Assembly (NCBI RefSeq): GCF_001702265.1
Contig: NZ_MAUE01000045.1
Coordinates: 186,001 to 250,000, forward strand
Length of the DNA: 64,000 bases
Reading direction: 5' to 3'
From: Pseudomonas aylmerensis
Lineage (GTDB): Bacteria > Pseudomonadota > Gammaproteobacteria > Pseudomonadales > Pseudomonadaceae
This document shows, in pieces, positions 49,497-59,177 of the stretch; the stretch's first letter is position 1; each line of letters starts with the position of its first letter. Below the pieces are notes generated by a model, which ran no database searches, was not told where the DNA came from, and was given only the letters and a program-made list of their open reading frames with translations. Made by a program: the position numbers and the translations under genes.

Positions 49497-50610
49497 GGCA
49501 GAGCATCGGCTTGTGGGTACCGAGTACCGCGCAGTAATGGCCGAGCAGGCTGTCGACCACCGTATCCCACGCGTAATGGTGTTCTACATGCCGCCGGGCC
49601 TGCGCACCCAGGCGTTGGCTGTCGACGCTGAATAGTTCGCGCACCGCGTCGGCCATCGCCTTGGGATTGTTCGGCGTGCACAGCAGGCCACAGCGCTCGT
49701 CGACAATTTCATTGAAGGCCCCGGCGGCCACGGCGATTACCGGGATACCGCAGGCCATCGCTTCGAGGATGACCAGGCCAAAGGTTTCCTGATCGCCGCC
49801 ATGCAGCAGCGCATCGGCGCTGGCCATCAAACGCGCGACATGTGCGGCCGGGCGGAAGCCGTCGATCACCGTAACGTTGTCCGGCACGCTCGCGGGCATG
49901 CCAGATCCGACCAATAGCAGGTGGTAGCCATCGCCCAGGCGCTTCATGCAGTTGAGCAGCACCGGCAGGTTTTTCTCCTTCGAACCGCGCCCGGCGAAGA
50001 TCAGCAGGCGCGTGTCTTCACTGATCCCCAGTTCGGCGCGCAAGCCGGGATCGCGGACCTCGGGTGTGAAGGTTTGCAGGTCCACGCCCAACGGCTGAAC
50101 GAAGACGTTCTTCACGCCAAGCCCGGTGAGTTTGTCGGCCATCACCTGGCTGGGAGCCAGTACCCGGTCAAAATTCCCATAGAGTTTGCTGACATAGGCT
50201 TCAACGTTCGGGGTAAACCACGGCCCCATGCGGTTGCTGACCAGCAACGGCAGATCGGAGTGATAAAAGCCGATGACCGGTACATCCAGCTGGCGCCGAG
50301 CATCCAGTGCGGCCCACGCGGTGAGATAGGGATCGCCGACTTCGATCAGATCGGGCTGTAAATCGTGCAGGACGTTTCGCCATGGCGCCAGGCGCAGCGG
50401 GAATCGATAGCCTTTGCCGAAGGGCAGGGCGGGGGCCGGTACCTGGTACACCCCATCCTGTTCGCTTAAGTGGGCGCCGGGGATCAACAGGCTGTGCCGA
50501 ATGCCGGGCTTGAGCGTCAAGCGTCGGTGCTTGGCGTCCAGATAAGTCCGCACGCCGCCGCTGGCTGGGGCGTAGAACATGGTTATGTCAGCGATATGCA
50601 CGATGAACAT
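49489..50610 (-). CDS. GT4-family glycosyltransferase
   Basis: 373 residues. The N-terminal Rossmann half has ADITMFYAPASGGVRTYLDAK (acceptor side, G-G-V-R-T motif of retaining GT4 enzymes). The C-terminal half has RLLIFAGRGSKEKNLPVLLNCM, then the E-x7-E nucleotide-sugar motif in HGGDQETFGLVILEAMACGIPVIA. It has no TM helix and should act at the inner face of the membrane. Relatives include mannosyl- and glycolipid transferases. With the deacetylase and flippase genes it suggests a pathway that makes, edits and flips a glycolipid; the product is unknown. Confidence 0.87.
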   Translation of the reverse strand: MFIVHIADITMFYAPASGGVRTYLDAKHRRLTLKPGIRHSLLIPGAHLSEQDGVYQVPAPALPFGKGYRFPLRLAPWRNVLHDLQPDLIEVGDPYLTAWAALDARRQLDVPVIGFYHSDLPLLVSNRMGPWFTPNVEAYVSKLYGNFDRVLAPSQVMADKLTGLGVKNVFVQPLGVDLQTFTPEVRDPGLRAELGISEDTRLLIFAGRGSKEKNLPVLLNCMKRLGDGYHLLLVGSGMPASVPDNVTVIDGFRPAAHVARLMASADALLHGGDQETFGLVILEAMACGIPVIAVAAGAFNEIVDERCGLLCTPNNPKAMADAVRELFSVDSQRLGAQARRHVEHHYAWDTVVDSLLGHYCAVLGTHKPMLCHG

Positions 50611-50700
50611 CCCTCCGATCCATTGCTCTCCTTAACGTGGACCTGAGGTAAGGATAGATGTTCGATCGGGATGAGTGTGTCGTCGCAGACAACGACCACG

Positions 50701-50724
50701 CAGGAGCGGGCAAGCCCGCTCCTG
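50701..50724. repeat. Solitary perfect REP-like palindrome
   Basis: Eleven-base arms around a two-base loop, with the core AGCGGGCAAGCCCGCT. It lies between the chemoreceptor stop and the glycosyltransferase start, without a partner REP or a T run. Confidence 0.72.
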
Positions 50725-50744
50725 CAGGGGTTGGAGGATTTCTG

Positions 50745-52634
50745 TCAGATCCGGAAGCTGCCAACCAGTTGTTTCAGCCTGGCCGCCTGCTGTTCGAGGT
50801 CGGCACAGGCGCGCAGGGTCGAGTGCAGGTTTTCCACACCCTCCTGGTTCAGCGTGTTGATCTCGGTAATGTCCATATTGATCGACTCCACCACCGAGGT
50901 CTGTTCCTCGGTCGCAGTGGCCACCGACTGGTTCATGCCATCAATCTCGCCGATGCGCTGCGTCACGCTGTTCAAGCGCTCACCGGCCAGGTTGGCGATT
51001 TCCACGCTGTCATTACTGTGGCGCTGGCTTTGGCTCATGGTGCTGACCGAGTCGCGGGCCCCGACTTGAAGCTCCTCGATCATTTTTTGCACTTGCTGTG
51101 CCGATTCCTGGGTGCGATGCGCCAGGTTGCGCACTTCATCGGCCACCACCGCAAAACCACGGCCAGCCTCGCCTGCGCGGGCGGCTTCGATGGCCGCGTT
51201 GAGGGCCAGCAGGTTGGTTTGCTGGGAAATGCTGGTGATGACCTCGAGAATCTGGCCGATATTCACGGTCTTGCTGTTGAGCGCTTCGATGTTGCCGCTG
51301 GAGGCGCTGATCATCGCCGACAGCTCAGTCATCGCCTTGATATTGCGCTCCACCACCTGTTGGCCGTCCTCGGCCAGGTGCCTGGCGTCGCTGGCCTGGC
51401 TGGAGGCCTGTGCGGCATTGCGCGCGATTTCCTGGGCGGCGGCCCCGAGTTCATTGATGGCGGCGGCCACACTGTTGGTGCGGTTGGCCTGTTCATCGGA
51501 GTTGACCATCGAGGAGTTGGACGCGCTGACCACCCGCAATGCCACTTCATTGACCTGTTCGGTGGCCGAGGACACTTCGCGGATCGATGTGTGAATCCGC
51601 TCCACGAAGCGGTTGAACGCGTTACCCAGGGTGCCGAACTCGTCGTTGTTCTGGATCTCCAGGCGGCGGGTCAAGTCACCTTCGCCGTCGGCAATGTCCT
51701 GCATGGCGCGGGTCATCACGTGCAGCGGTTGCAGGAGTACGCGGATCAGCATGCCCAGCAGGGCGATGATGATCACCACCGCAATGATCGTCGCGATCAC
51801 CGCCGAAGTGCGGAATTCGCTGAGCATGGCGAAGGATTTGTCTTTATCCACCGAAATACCCAGGTACCAGTTCACCGAGGGCAGGCCCTTGATCGGGATG
51901 AAGGTCACGATGTTGTCTTTGCCGTTGGCCTCGACTTCGCTGAAATCGCTGCTGATTTTCGGCGTGTTTTTTGGATACACATCGGCCAGGGTTTTCATCA
52001 CCAGGTCTTTGTTCGGGTGCACCAGCACCTTGCCGTCGGCACTCACCAGGAACGCATAGCCTGTGCCGCCGAAGTTCAGCGCGCCAATGTTATCCACCAG
52101 GGTCTGCAGGCTCAGGTCGCCGCCGACCACGCCGATGCTCTGGCTGCCCCGGTTGCTTGGGGTGGCCACGGAAATGATCAACTTGCCGGTGGCGGCATCG
52201 ATGTAGGGCTCGGTCAAGGTCGAGCCGTTGCTGCTCTGCGCACCTTTGTACCAAGGCCGCACGCGCGGATCGAAGCCGTCCGGCATCTTGGTGTCGGGGC
52301 GGATGGTGAACGCACCCTTGCTGTCGCCGACGTACGTTGCCATGAAGGCGCTTGTCAGTGCTTTCTGCTCCAGCAGGCTGGCGACCACAGATGGTTCGGG
52401 GTTGGTGGCGATGTTCTGTGCGGCGTTTTCCACCAGGGCGATGCGCCCGTTCAGCCAGGTCTGGATGTTGCTGGCAGTGACATTTCCCATCTCATGCAGG
52501 TAATTGTTGAGATTGTCGCGAATGGCGTTGCGCTGCAGGTAGTCGTTGTAGAGGGTAAACACCGCGAACGCGGCGATGACGATAAGGGAGGCTGCAAGCA
52601 GGATTTTGTGGCTGAAACGCAGATTTTTATTCAT
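50745..52634 (-). CDS. Amino-acid chemoreceptor of the PctA/CtaA type
   Basis: 629 residues, the length of P. aeruginosa PctA. TM1 (about 10-32) precedes a dCache_1 periplasmic domain carrying the amino-acid-binding pattern: DPRVRPWYKGAQ (R-x-W-Y), the Y in TEPYIDAATGKL and the D in IGVVGGDLSLQ. TM2 (about 280-302), HAMP and the MA domain follow; the hairpin tip is QQTNLLALNAAIEAARAGEAGRGF (quoted as NLLALNAAIEAARAGE). The gene lies beside mvaT-purU, as pctABC do at PA4307-PA4310. It should mediate taxis to L-amino acids. I see no sigma-28 promoter in the 190 bases upstream, unlike the other chemoreceptor. Confidence 0.92.
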   Translation of the reverse strand: MNKNLRFSHKILLAASLIVIAAFAVFTLYNDYLQRNAIRDNLNNYLHEMGNVTASNIQTWLNGRIALVENAAQNIATNPEPSVVASLLEQKALTSAFMATYVGDSKGAFTIRPDTKMPDGFDPRVRPWYKGAQSSNGSTLTEPYIDAATGKLIISVATPSNRGSQSIGVVGGDLSLQTLVDNIGALNFGGTGYAFLVSADGKVLVHPNKDLVMKTLADVYPKNTPKISSDFSEVEANGKDNIVTFIPIKGLPSVNWYLGISVDKDKSFAMLSEFRTSAVIATIIAVVIIIALLGMLIRVLLQPLHVMTRAMQDIADGEGDLTRRLEIQNNDEFGTLGNAFNRFVERIHTSIREVSSATEQVNEVALRVVSASNSSMVNSDEQANRTNSVAAAINELGAAAQEIARNAAQASSQASDARHLAEDGQQVVERNIKAMTELSAMISASSGNIEALNSKTVNIGQILEVITSISQQTNLLALNAAIEAARAGEAGRGFAVVADEVRNLAHRTQESAQQVQKMIEELQVGARDSVSTMSQSQRHSNDSVEIANLAGERLNSVTQRIGEIDGMNQSVATATEEQTSVVESINMDITEINTLNQEGVENLHSTLRACADLEQQAARLKQLVGSFRI

Positions 52635-52826
52635 GGCTTGTAGGGTCCGCTAAGGTCTTAATATCCGAAGCGCGTCCTTATGGGAGGCGCAAAATGGCAG
52701 CGTCAAAAAAGGTGTGATACTTCTTGCGGTAGCGCTAAGGGTCCCTGTAGGAACTATCTGACCTATTTTTGGACTTTGTGGGTCTCACACTTGCCTGTAT
52801 CGACCTGGCGACACTAAAGATTAACC

Positions 52827-54317
52827 ATGGGTGACGAAATGCCTGACTCCTCGCAACTCCTCATTGGCGCAGACCTGTCTGGCCAGCCGATTGCCCAGGC
52901 CATGCGCCTGGCCAACCGTCACGGGCTGATCGCCGGCGCTACCGGCACGGGCAAGACCGTCACATTGCAACGCCTGGCTGAGGCTTTCAGTGACGCGGGC
53001 GTGGCGGTGTTTGCCGCGGATATCAAAGGCGACCTGTGTGGCCTGGGTGCGGCGGCGAACCCCCAGGGTAAGGTGGCTGAGCGGATCGCCGGGATGCCGT
53101 TCCTCCATTACACGGCCAAGGCCTATCCGGTGACGTTGTGGGATATCCACGGGCAGTCCGGTCATCCGTTGCGTACGACCATCAGCGAAATGGGGCCGTT
53201 GCTGCTCGGCAGTTTGCTGGAACTCACCGACAGCCAGCAGTCGGCGCTTTACGCGGCCTTTAAAGTGGCCGACCGCGAAGGCTTGTTGTTGCTGGACCTC
53301 AAGGACCTCAAGGCACTGCTCAACCACCTGCGTTATCACCCGGAACTGCTCGGCGAAGACGCAGCATTGATGACCACCGGTTCCAGCCAGGCCCTGTTGC
53401 GGCGCCTGGCGGTGCTGGAGCAGCAGGGCGCGGAGGCGTTGTTCGGCGAACCGGCGCTGCAGCTTGAAGATATCCTGCAGCCCACGGGCGACGGGCGCGG
53501 GCGCATTCATCTGCTGGATGCCAGCCGCCTGGTGCATGAGGCGCCGAAGGTGTACGCGACGTTCCTGTTGTGGCTGCTGGCGGAACTGTTCGAGCAACTG
53601 CCCGAACGCGGTGATGCGGACAAACCGCTGCTGGCGCTGTTTTTCGATGAGGCGCATTTACTCTTCGCCGATACGCCCAAGGCCTTGCAGGACCGCCTGG
53701 AGCAGGTCGTGCGACTGATTCGTTCCAAAGGCGTTGGCGTGTATTTTGTCACCCAGTCGCCGGGCGACCTGCCGGACAGCGTGCTGGCCCAGCTCGGCCT
53801 GCGCATCCAGCATGGCTTACGGGCGTTCACCACCAAAGAGCAGAAATCCCTGCGCGCCGTCGCGGAGGGTTTCCGGCCAAACCCGGCATTCGATGCCTTG
53901 GCGGTGTTGACGGAGTTGGGCACGGGTGAGGCCTTGGTGGGCACCTTGCAGGAAAAGGGCACGCCGGAAGTCGTCCAGCGTGTGCTGGTTGCGCCGCCGC
54001 AATCGCGGATCGGACCACTGAGCGAGGCCGAGCGCGCCGCGCTGGTCGCCAGTTCACCGCTGCTGGGGCGCTACGACAAGCCGATCGACCGTGAGTCTGC
54101 CTACGAAGTGTTGATGGCGCGCAAGGAGCTGGGGCCGACCGAAGAGGCCAAGCCCGCCGCCGAGGAGCCGAGCTTTACCGACAAGGCCGGCGCGTTCCTG
54201 GGGACCACGGCAGGCAAGGCGCTGAAATCGGCCATGCAGCAAGCCGCCAATCAGATGGGGCGGCAGCTGGTACGTGGGTTGTTGGGCTCGTTGCTGGGCG
54301 GCAGCAAGCGCAAATAA
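52827..54317 (+). CDS. HerA/YjgR-like DUF853 ATPase
   Basis: 496 residues from the ATG at 52827 (a second ATG at 52839 is also possible; neither has a strong Shine-Dalgarno sequence). Walker A GATGTGKT near residue 40, Walker B LLALFFDEAHLLF near residue 270 and the sensor VYFVTQSPGDLPDSVLAQLG are present, as is the DUF853 tail. YjgR-family proteins are HerA-like ring ATPases with unknown function, often conserved as a single gene. The C-terminal helix (about 460-496) is rich in Lys and Gly (GLLGSLLGGSKRK). A likely -10 (TAAAGAT) lies about 15 bases upstream. Confidence 0.88.
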   Translation: MGDEMPDSSQLLIGADLSGQPIAQAMRLANRHGLIAGATGTGKTVTLQRLAEAFSDAGVAVFAADIKGDLCGLGAAANPQGKVAERIAGMPFLHYTAKAYPVTLWDIHGQSGHPLRTTISEMGPLLLGSLLELTDSQQSALYAAFKVADREGLLLLDLKDLKALLNHLRYHPELLGEDAALMTTGSSQALLRRLAVLEQQGAEALFGEPALQLEDILQPTGDGRGRIHLLDASRLVHEAPKVYATFLLWLLAELFEQLPERGDADKPLLALFFDEAHLLFADTPKALQDRLEQVVRLIRSKGVGVYFVTQSPGDLPDSVLAQLGLRIQHGLRAFTTKEQKSLRAVAEGFRPNPAFDALAVLTELGTGEALVGTLQEKGTPEVVQRVLVAPPQSRIGPLSEAERAALVASSPLLGRYDKPIDRESAYEVLMARKELGPTEEAKPAAEEPSFTDKAGAFLGTTAGKALKSAMQQAANQMGRQLVRGLLGSLLGGSKRK

Positions 54318-54321
54318 CGGC

Positions 54322-54777
54322 TCAGGCCTTGGGCTTGGCGTGGGCGGCCAGGCGCTCAAGCGCAGCGCGCAGGCCCGGGTCGCTGATGCCGTCGGCCGTT
54401 GCCTGAATGGTTTCGGCGGCATTGGCCGACAAATCCATGGTATGCCCCACCGCGCCTTGCTGGACGGTGGGCGGTTGCACCTTGAACTGGATGCGCATCA
54501 GGCTGGCGAACTCATCAAACGCCATCAATTGACGCTGCAGGCGTTTTTGCTGATAGCGCAAACGGGTCGCCCAATGGCCGTCAGTGACGATTAAAAGCAA
54601 ATTGCCTTCACGCCAGGACGCCACATGACAATGTTCACGTGCGGCCGGTTGCAGTTGGCTTTCGAGCAGGCGTTGCAAATGGCCCAAGCGTTGCGCGTGG
54701 CCAAAGATGGCTTTCAACGGCTTGGCTTCGCGAAGCAACACGCCGGGAGCGCGGGCTGTAAGAGGGCGAAATGCCAT
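54322..54777 (-). CDS. DUF721 (DciA-like) protein
   Basis: 151 residues from the ATG at 54777. The DUF721 domain is seen in LQRLLESQLQPAAREHCHVASWREGNLLLIVTDGHWATRLRYQQKRLQRQL, with the conserved LxxxxxSxxWAxxLR-type stretch (VTDGHWATRLRY). Related DciA proteins load the replicative helicase in many bacteria. Pseudomonas has DnaC-less replication, so DciA function is plausible for a DUF721 member. The gene is divergent from secA and convergent with the DUF853 gene, whose stop is five bases away. In P. aeruginosa it lies next to lpxC (PA4405). Confidence 0.84.
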   Translation of the reverse strand: MAFRPLTARAPGVLLREAKPLKAIFGHAQRLGHLQRLLESQLQPAAREHCHVASWREGNLLLIVTDGHWATRLRYQQKRLQRQLMAFDEFASLMRIQFKVQPPTVQQGAVGHTMDLSANAAETIQATADGISDPGLRAALERLAAHAKPKA

Positions 54778-55081
54778 GATTAGACACCTTAAGTAACAGA
54801 GCCGCCATCTTAGCAGAAAGCGTCTGCACGCCCCAGGCAATGCATCGCCGGGGCCGTGCCCGGCAAATCAATAGGTAACTTCTGCATCCGATGGGTTGAA
54901 GTTCCGCCAAAAGCCCTTATTTTAAACAAGCCCTCTCACAGCCCCATGCCAGCATCGGGGAACAACGCCACTTTCCTCACCCACGAATCCGGGTAGAATG
55001 CGCGTTCGCATGCGGCCGTGAGGGCTGCTCGGGCCACTGACGGTGCGCCCTCCATCCCTATGTGTGGAAGAACCTGCCGAT
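54778..55081 (+). promoter_or_regulatory. Divergent promoter region and leader of secA
   Basis: A 304-base spacer without a recognisable gene. GGGCCGTGCCCGG-type and GCCCC/GGGGC inverted repeats lie near 54830-54870. TAGAAT at 54994-54999 is a likely -10 for secA, with a weak -35. Downstream, GAGGGC and GCCCTC (about 55020-55056) can pair in the mRNA leader. No SecM-like peptide is seen. Confidence 0.45.
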
Positions 55082-57817
55082 ATGTTTGCGCCTTTGTTAA
55101 AGAAACTTTTTGGAAGCAAGAATGAGCGCGAAGTCAAACGCATGCTCAAGACGGTGCAGCTGGTCAATGCCTTCGAAGAGCAGATGGTTGCCCTTTCGGA
55201 CGAGCAATTGCGCGCCAAGACCGAAGAGTTCAAGGCCCGCATAGCCAAAGGTGAAACCCTCGACAAGCTGCTTCCCGAAGCCTTTGCGGTCGCCCGTGAA
55301 GCCGGTAAGCGTGTCATGGGCATGCGCCACTTCGACGTCCAGTTGATCGGTGGCATGACCTTGCATGAAGGCATGATTGCCGAAATGCGTACCGGTGAAG
55401 GCAAGACCCTGGTGGCAACCCTGGGCGTTTACCTCAACGCACTGTCCGGCAAGGGCGTGCACGTTGTGACGGTGAACGACTACCTGGCTCGCCGGGACGC
55501 CAACTGGATGCGCCCGCTGTATGAATTCCTCGGCCTGACCGTCGGCGTGGTAACGCCGTTCCAGCCGCCGGAAGAGAAGCGCGCCGCCTACGCTGCCGAC
55601 ATCACCTACGGTACCAACAACGAATTCGGTTTCGACTACCTGCGCGACAACATGGCGTTCAGCATGGAAGAAAAATTCCAACGCGAACTCAACTTTGCCG
55701 TGATCGACGAAGTCGACTCCATCCTCATCGACGAAGCCCGTACCCCACTGATCATCTCCGGCCAGGCCGAAGACAGCTCGCGCCTGTACACCGAGATCAA
55801 CAAGTTGATCCCGCGCCTGGAGCAGCACATCGAGGAAGTGGAAGGCGTGGTGACCAAAGAAGGTCACTTCAGCATCGACGAGAAGACCCGCCAGGTCGAA
55901 CTCAACGAAGCCGGTCACCAGTTCGTCGAAGAGATGCTGACCCAGATCGGTGAGCTGGCCGAGGGTGAAAGCCTGTACTCGGCACACAACCTGGGCCTGT
56001 TGACCCACGTTTATGCCGGCCTGCGCGCCCACAAGCTGTTCCATCGCAACGTCGAGTACATCGTCCAGGACGGCCAGGTTGTGCTGGTCGACGAACACAC
56101 CGGTCGTACCATGCCGGGTCGTCGCCTGTCCGAGGGCCTGCACCAGGCCATCGAAGCGAAGGAAAACCTCAACATCCAGGCCGAAAGCCAGACGTTGGCG
56201 TCCACCACCTTCCAGAACTACTTCCGTCTGTACAACAAACTGTCCGGCATGACCGGTACGGCTGACACCGAAGCGTTCGAGTTCCACCAGATCTACAACC
56301 TGGCCGTCATGGTCATTCCGCCGAACAAGCCTCTGGCGCGTAAAGACTTCAACGACCTGGTGTTCCTGACTGCCGAAGAGAAGTACGCGGCAATCATCAA
56401 CGACATCAAGGACGGCATGGCCCAGGGCCGTCCGATCCTGGTGGGTACCGCCACCATCGAGACTTCCGAGCACGTGTCCAACCTGCTCAACAAGGAAGGC
56501 ATCGAGCACAAGGTCCTCAACGCCAAGTTCCACGAAAAAGAAGCCGAGATCATCGCCCAGGCCGGTCGCCCAGGCGCACTGACCATCGCCACCAACATGG
56601 CCGGTCGCGGTACCGACATTCTGTTGGGCGGCAACTGGGAAGTGGAAGTGGCCTCGCTGGACAACCCGACCCCTGAGCAAATCGCCCAGATCAAGGCTGA
56701 CTGGCAGAAACGTCACCAGGCCGTGCTGGAATCCGGTGGCTTGCAGGTGATCGCGTCCGAACGTCACGAATCGCGTCGTATCGACAACCAGCTGCGTGGT
56801 CGTGCCGGCCGTCAGGGTGACGCCGGTTCCAGCCGCTTCTACCTGTCCCTGGAAGACAGCCTGATGCGTATCTTCGCCTCGGACCGGGTGAAGAACTTCA
56901 TGAAAGCCCTGGGCATGCAGTCCGGTGAAGCGATCGAGCACCGCATGGTGACCAACGCCATCGAGAAAGCCCAGCGCAAGGTTGAAGGCCGTAACTTCGA
57001 CATTCGCAAGCAGCTGCTGGAGTTCGATGACGTCAACAACGAACAGCGTAAAGTGATCTATCACATGCGTAACACGTTGCTGGCCGCCGACAACATTGGC
57101 GAGACCATTGCCGATTTCCGCCAGGACGTGCTCAACGCCACCGTCAGCGCACACATCCCGCCACAATCGCTGCCTGAGCAGTGGGATGTCGCCGGCCTGG
57201 AAGCGGCGTTGAAGAGCGACTTCGGTGTCGACTTGCCGGTCCAGCAGTGGCTCGACGAAGACGATCATCTGTATGAAGAAACCCTGCGCGAAAAACTGAT
57301 GGCCGAATTGCTGGCCGCGTACAACGAGAAAGAAGAGCAGGCGAGTGCCGAAGCACTGCGCACCTTCGAGAAGCAAATCGTTCTGCGCGTGCTGGACGAC
57401 CTGTGGAAAGACCACCTGTCGACCATGGATCACCTGCGTCACGGTATCCACCTGCGTGGCTACGCCCAGAAGAACCCGAAGCAGGAGTACAAGCGCGAGT
57501 CGTTCACGCTGTTCTCCGAGCTGCTCGATTCGATCAAGCGCGATTCGATTCGCGTGCTGTCCCACGTTCAGGTGCGTCGCGAAGACCCGATCGAGGAAGA
57601 AGCTCGCCTGCGTCAGGAAGCCGAGGCACTGGCGGCGCGCATGCAGTTCCAGCACGACGAAGCGCCGGGCCTGGAAGCCCCTGAGGTGTTGGGCGAAGAG
57701 GTCGATGTGGCCCTGGCTCAAACCCCGGTGCGCAACGAGCAGAAGCTGGGCCGCAATGAGCTGTGCTGGTGCGGTTCGGGCAAGAAGTTCAAACACTGCC
57801 ACGGCGAAATCAACTAA
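55082..57817 (+). CDS. secA: Preprotein translocase ATPase SecA
   Basis: 911 residues from the ATG at 55082. All SecA motifs appear: the Walker A MRTGEGKT near residue 107, DEVDSILIDEARTPLIISG (Walker B), the preprotein-crosslinking domain, the helicase motifs TIATNMAGRGTDI and RHESRRIDNQLRGRAGRQGD, and the C-terminal zinc finger CWCGSGKKFKHCH preceded by an acidic linker. It drives Sec-dependent export through SecYEG at the inner membrane. A GGAAGAACC sequence precedes the start. A terminator follows. Confidence 0.97.
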   Translation: MFAPLLKKLFGSKNEREVKRMLKTVQLVNAFEEQMVALSDEQLRAKTEEFKARIAKGETLDKLLPEAFAVAREAGKRVMGMRHFDVQLIGGMTLHEGMIAEMRTGEGKTLVATLGVYLNALSGKGVHVVTVNDYLARRDANWMRPLYEFLGLTVGVVTPFQPPEEKRAAYAADITYGTNNEFGFDYLRDNMAFSMEEKFQRELNFAVIDEVDSILIDEARTPLIISGQAEDSSRLYTEINKLIPRLEQHIEEVEGVVTKEGHFSIDEKTRQVELNEAGHQFVEEMLTQIGELAEGESLYSAHNLGLLTHVYAGLRAHKLFHRNVEYIVQDGQVVLVDEHTGRTMPGRRLSEGLHQAIEAKENLNIQAESQTLASTTFQNYFRLYNKLSGMTGTADTEAFEFHQIYNLAVMVIPPNKPLARKDFNDLVFLTAEEKYAAIINDIKDGMAQGRPILVGTATIETSEHVSNLLNKEGIEHKVLNAKFHEKEAEIIAQAGRPGALTIATNMAGRGTDILLGGNWEVEVASLDNPTPEQIAQIKADWQKRHQAVLESGGLQVIASERHESRRIDNQLRGRAGRQGDAGSSRFYLSLEDSLMRIFASDRVKNFMKALGMQSGEAIEHRMVTNAIEKAQRKVEGRNFDIRKQLLEFDDVNNEQRKVIYHMRNTLLAADNIGETIADFRQDVLNATVSAHIPPQSLPEQWDVAGLEAALKSDFGVDLPVQQWLDEDDHLYEETLREKLMAELLAAYNEKEEQASAEALRTFEKQIVLRVLDDLWKDHLSTMDHLRHGIHLRGYAQKNPKQEYKRESFTLFSELLDSIKRDSIRVLSHVQVRREDPIEEEARLRQEAEALAARMQFQHDEAPGLEAPEVLGEEVDVALAQTPVRNEQKLGRNELCWCGSGKKFKHCHGEIN

Positions 57818-57845
57818 GATTTTTGCCTGACGCTGCAACACCTCG

Positions 57846-57878
57846 CGCCGCGACCGGCTTTTGCCGTCGCGGCGTTTT
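57846..57878 (+). terminator. Rho-independent terminator of secA
   Basis: CGCCGCGAC and GTCGCGGCG form a nine-pair stem around an eleven-base loop, followed by TTTTG. It lies about 30 bases after the secA stop. Confidence 0.85.
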
Positions 57879-57940
57879 GCCATTAATTTCACCGTCGATC
57901 GCGACGGCACAGACATCACCTATTTTTAAGGAGCGCATTC

Positions 57941-59158
57941 ATGGCTGTTGGTCTTGGTCCTTTGCCCACATTGCACCCGGTTGCCGGTTTTGAGCTTGGT
58001 ATCGCTTCGGCCGGCATCAAGCGCCCAGGGCGCAAGGATGTAGTGGTGATGCGCTGTGCCGAAGGCTCGACTGTCGCGGGTGTATTCACCCTCAACGCCT
58101 TTTGCGCTGCACCGGTGATCCTGGCCAAGCAACGCGTTGCCGGCCCGATCCGTTACCTGCTGACCAACACCGGGAATGCCAACGCCGGTACCGGCGAGCC
58201 GGGCCTGGTGGCCGCTGCACGTACCTGCGCCAAGCTGGCCCAGTTGACCGGCGTGGATGCCAGCCAGGTGCTGCCGTACTCCACCGGTGTGATCGGCGAG
58301 CCGCTGCCGGTGGAAAAAATCGAAGCAGCCCTGCAAGCCGCGCTGGATGACCTGTCTGTGGATAACTGGGCCGCGGCGGCGACCGGCATCATGACCACCG
58401 ACACCCTGCCAAAAGGCGCCAGTCGCCAGTTCGTGCACGATGGCGTGACCGTCACCGTGACCGGCATCAGCAAGGGTGCAGGCATGATCCGCCCGAACAT
58501 GGCCACCATGCTCGGCTACATCGCCACCGACGCCAAAGTCTCCCGCGACGTGCTGCAGCGCCTGATGCTGGACGGCGCCAACAAGTCGTTCAACCGCATC
58601 ACCATCGATGGCGATACCTCGACCAACGACTGCTGCATGCTGATTGCCACCGGCCAGGCCAACCTGCCGGAAATCACCTCTACCGAAGGCCCGCTGTTCG
58701 CTGCCCTGAAGCAGGCCGTGTTCGAAGTGTGCATGGACGTGGCCCAGGCCATCGTGCGCGACGGTGAAGGTGCGACCAAGTTCGTCACAGTTGAAGTCAA
58801 CGGCGGTGGCAACCACCAGGAATGCCTGGATGTCGGCTACACCGTGGCCCACTCGCCGCTGATCAAGACTGCGCTGTTCGCTTCCGACCCGAACTGGGGC
58901 CGGATCCTCGCCGCCGTCGGCCGTGCCGGCGTGCCGGACCTGGACGTGAGCAAGATCGACGTGTTCCTCGGCGACGTGTGCATTGCCAGCCATGGCGCCC
59001 GCGCCGAAACCTACACCGAAGCCCAGGGCTCGGCGGTGATGCAGCAGGAAGAAATCACTATCCGTATCGAGTTGGGGCGCGGCGCGTGCAGCGAAACCAT
59101 CTGGACCACTGACCTGTCCCACGAGTACGTGAAGATCAATGCGGAATACCGCACCTGA
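57941..59158 (+). CDS. argJ: Bifunctional ornithine acetyltransferase / N-acetylglutamate synthase
   Basis: 405 residues. The autocleavage site is in RPNMATMLGY, with T189 becoming the N-terminal nucleophile of the beta chain. The alpha chain has NTGNANAGTGEPG and STGVIGEPLPVEKI; the beta chain has FNRITIDGDTSTND and ends in the family end VKINAEYRT. It transfers acetyl from acetylornithine to glutamate (arginine biosynthesis, cyclic route) and may also use acetyl-CoA. The ATG follows AAGGAGCGC. The next gene starts 19 bases after its stop and may be co-transcribed. Confidence 0.95.
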   Translation: MAVGLGPLPTLHPVAGFELGIASAGIKRPGRKDVVVMRCAEGSTVAGVFTLNAFCAAPVILAKQRVAGPIRYLLTNTGNANAGTGEPGLVAAARTCAKLAQLTGVDASQVLPYSTGVIGEPLPVEKIEAALQAALDDLSVDNWAAAATGIMTTDTLPKGASRQFVHDGVTVTVTGISKGAGMIRPNMATMLGYIATDAKVSRDVLQRLMLDGANKSFNRITIDGDTSTNDCCMLIATGQANLPEITSTEGPLFAALKQAVFEVCMDVAQAIVRDGEGATKFVTVEVNGGGNHQECLDVGYTVAHSPLIKTALFASDPNWGRILAAVGRAGVPDLDVSKIDVFLGDVCIASHGARAETYTEAQGSAVMQQEEITIRIELGRGACSETIWTTDLSHEYVKINAEYRT

Positions 59159-59177
59159 TAGCAAAGAGGAAAGCGCG

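Noticed and set aside
50658..52643. Long plus-strand frame antisense to the PctA-like receptor
   Set aside because: No Shine-Dalgarno sequence, His/Gly/Asp-rich shadow translation, certain gene on the minus strand.
54778..55081. SecM-type arrest peptide before secA
   Set aside because: No open frame with a signal peptide and arrest motif is present on the plus strand.
55097..57919. Open frame of about 940 codons antisense to secA
   Set aside because: Composition is that of a reversed GC-rich gene; secA is fully conserved on the other strand.
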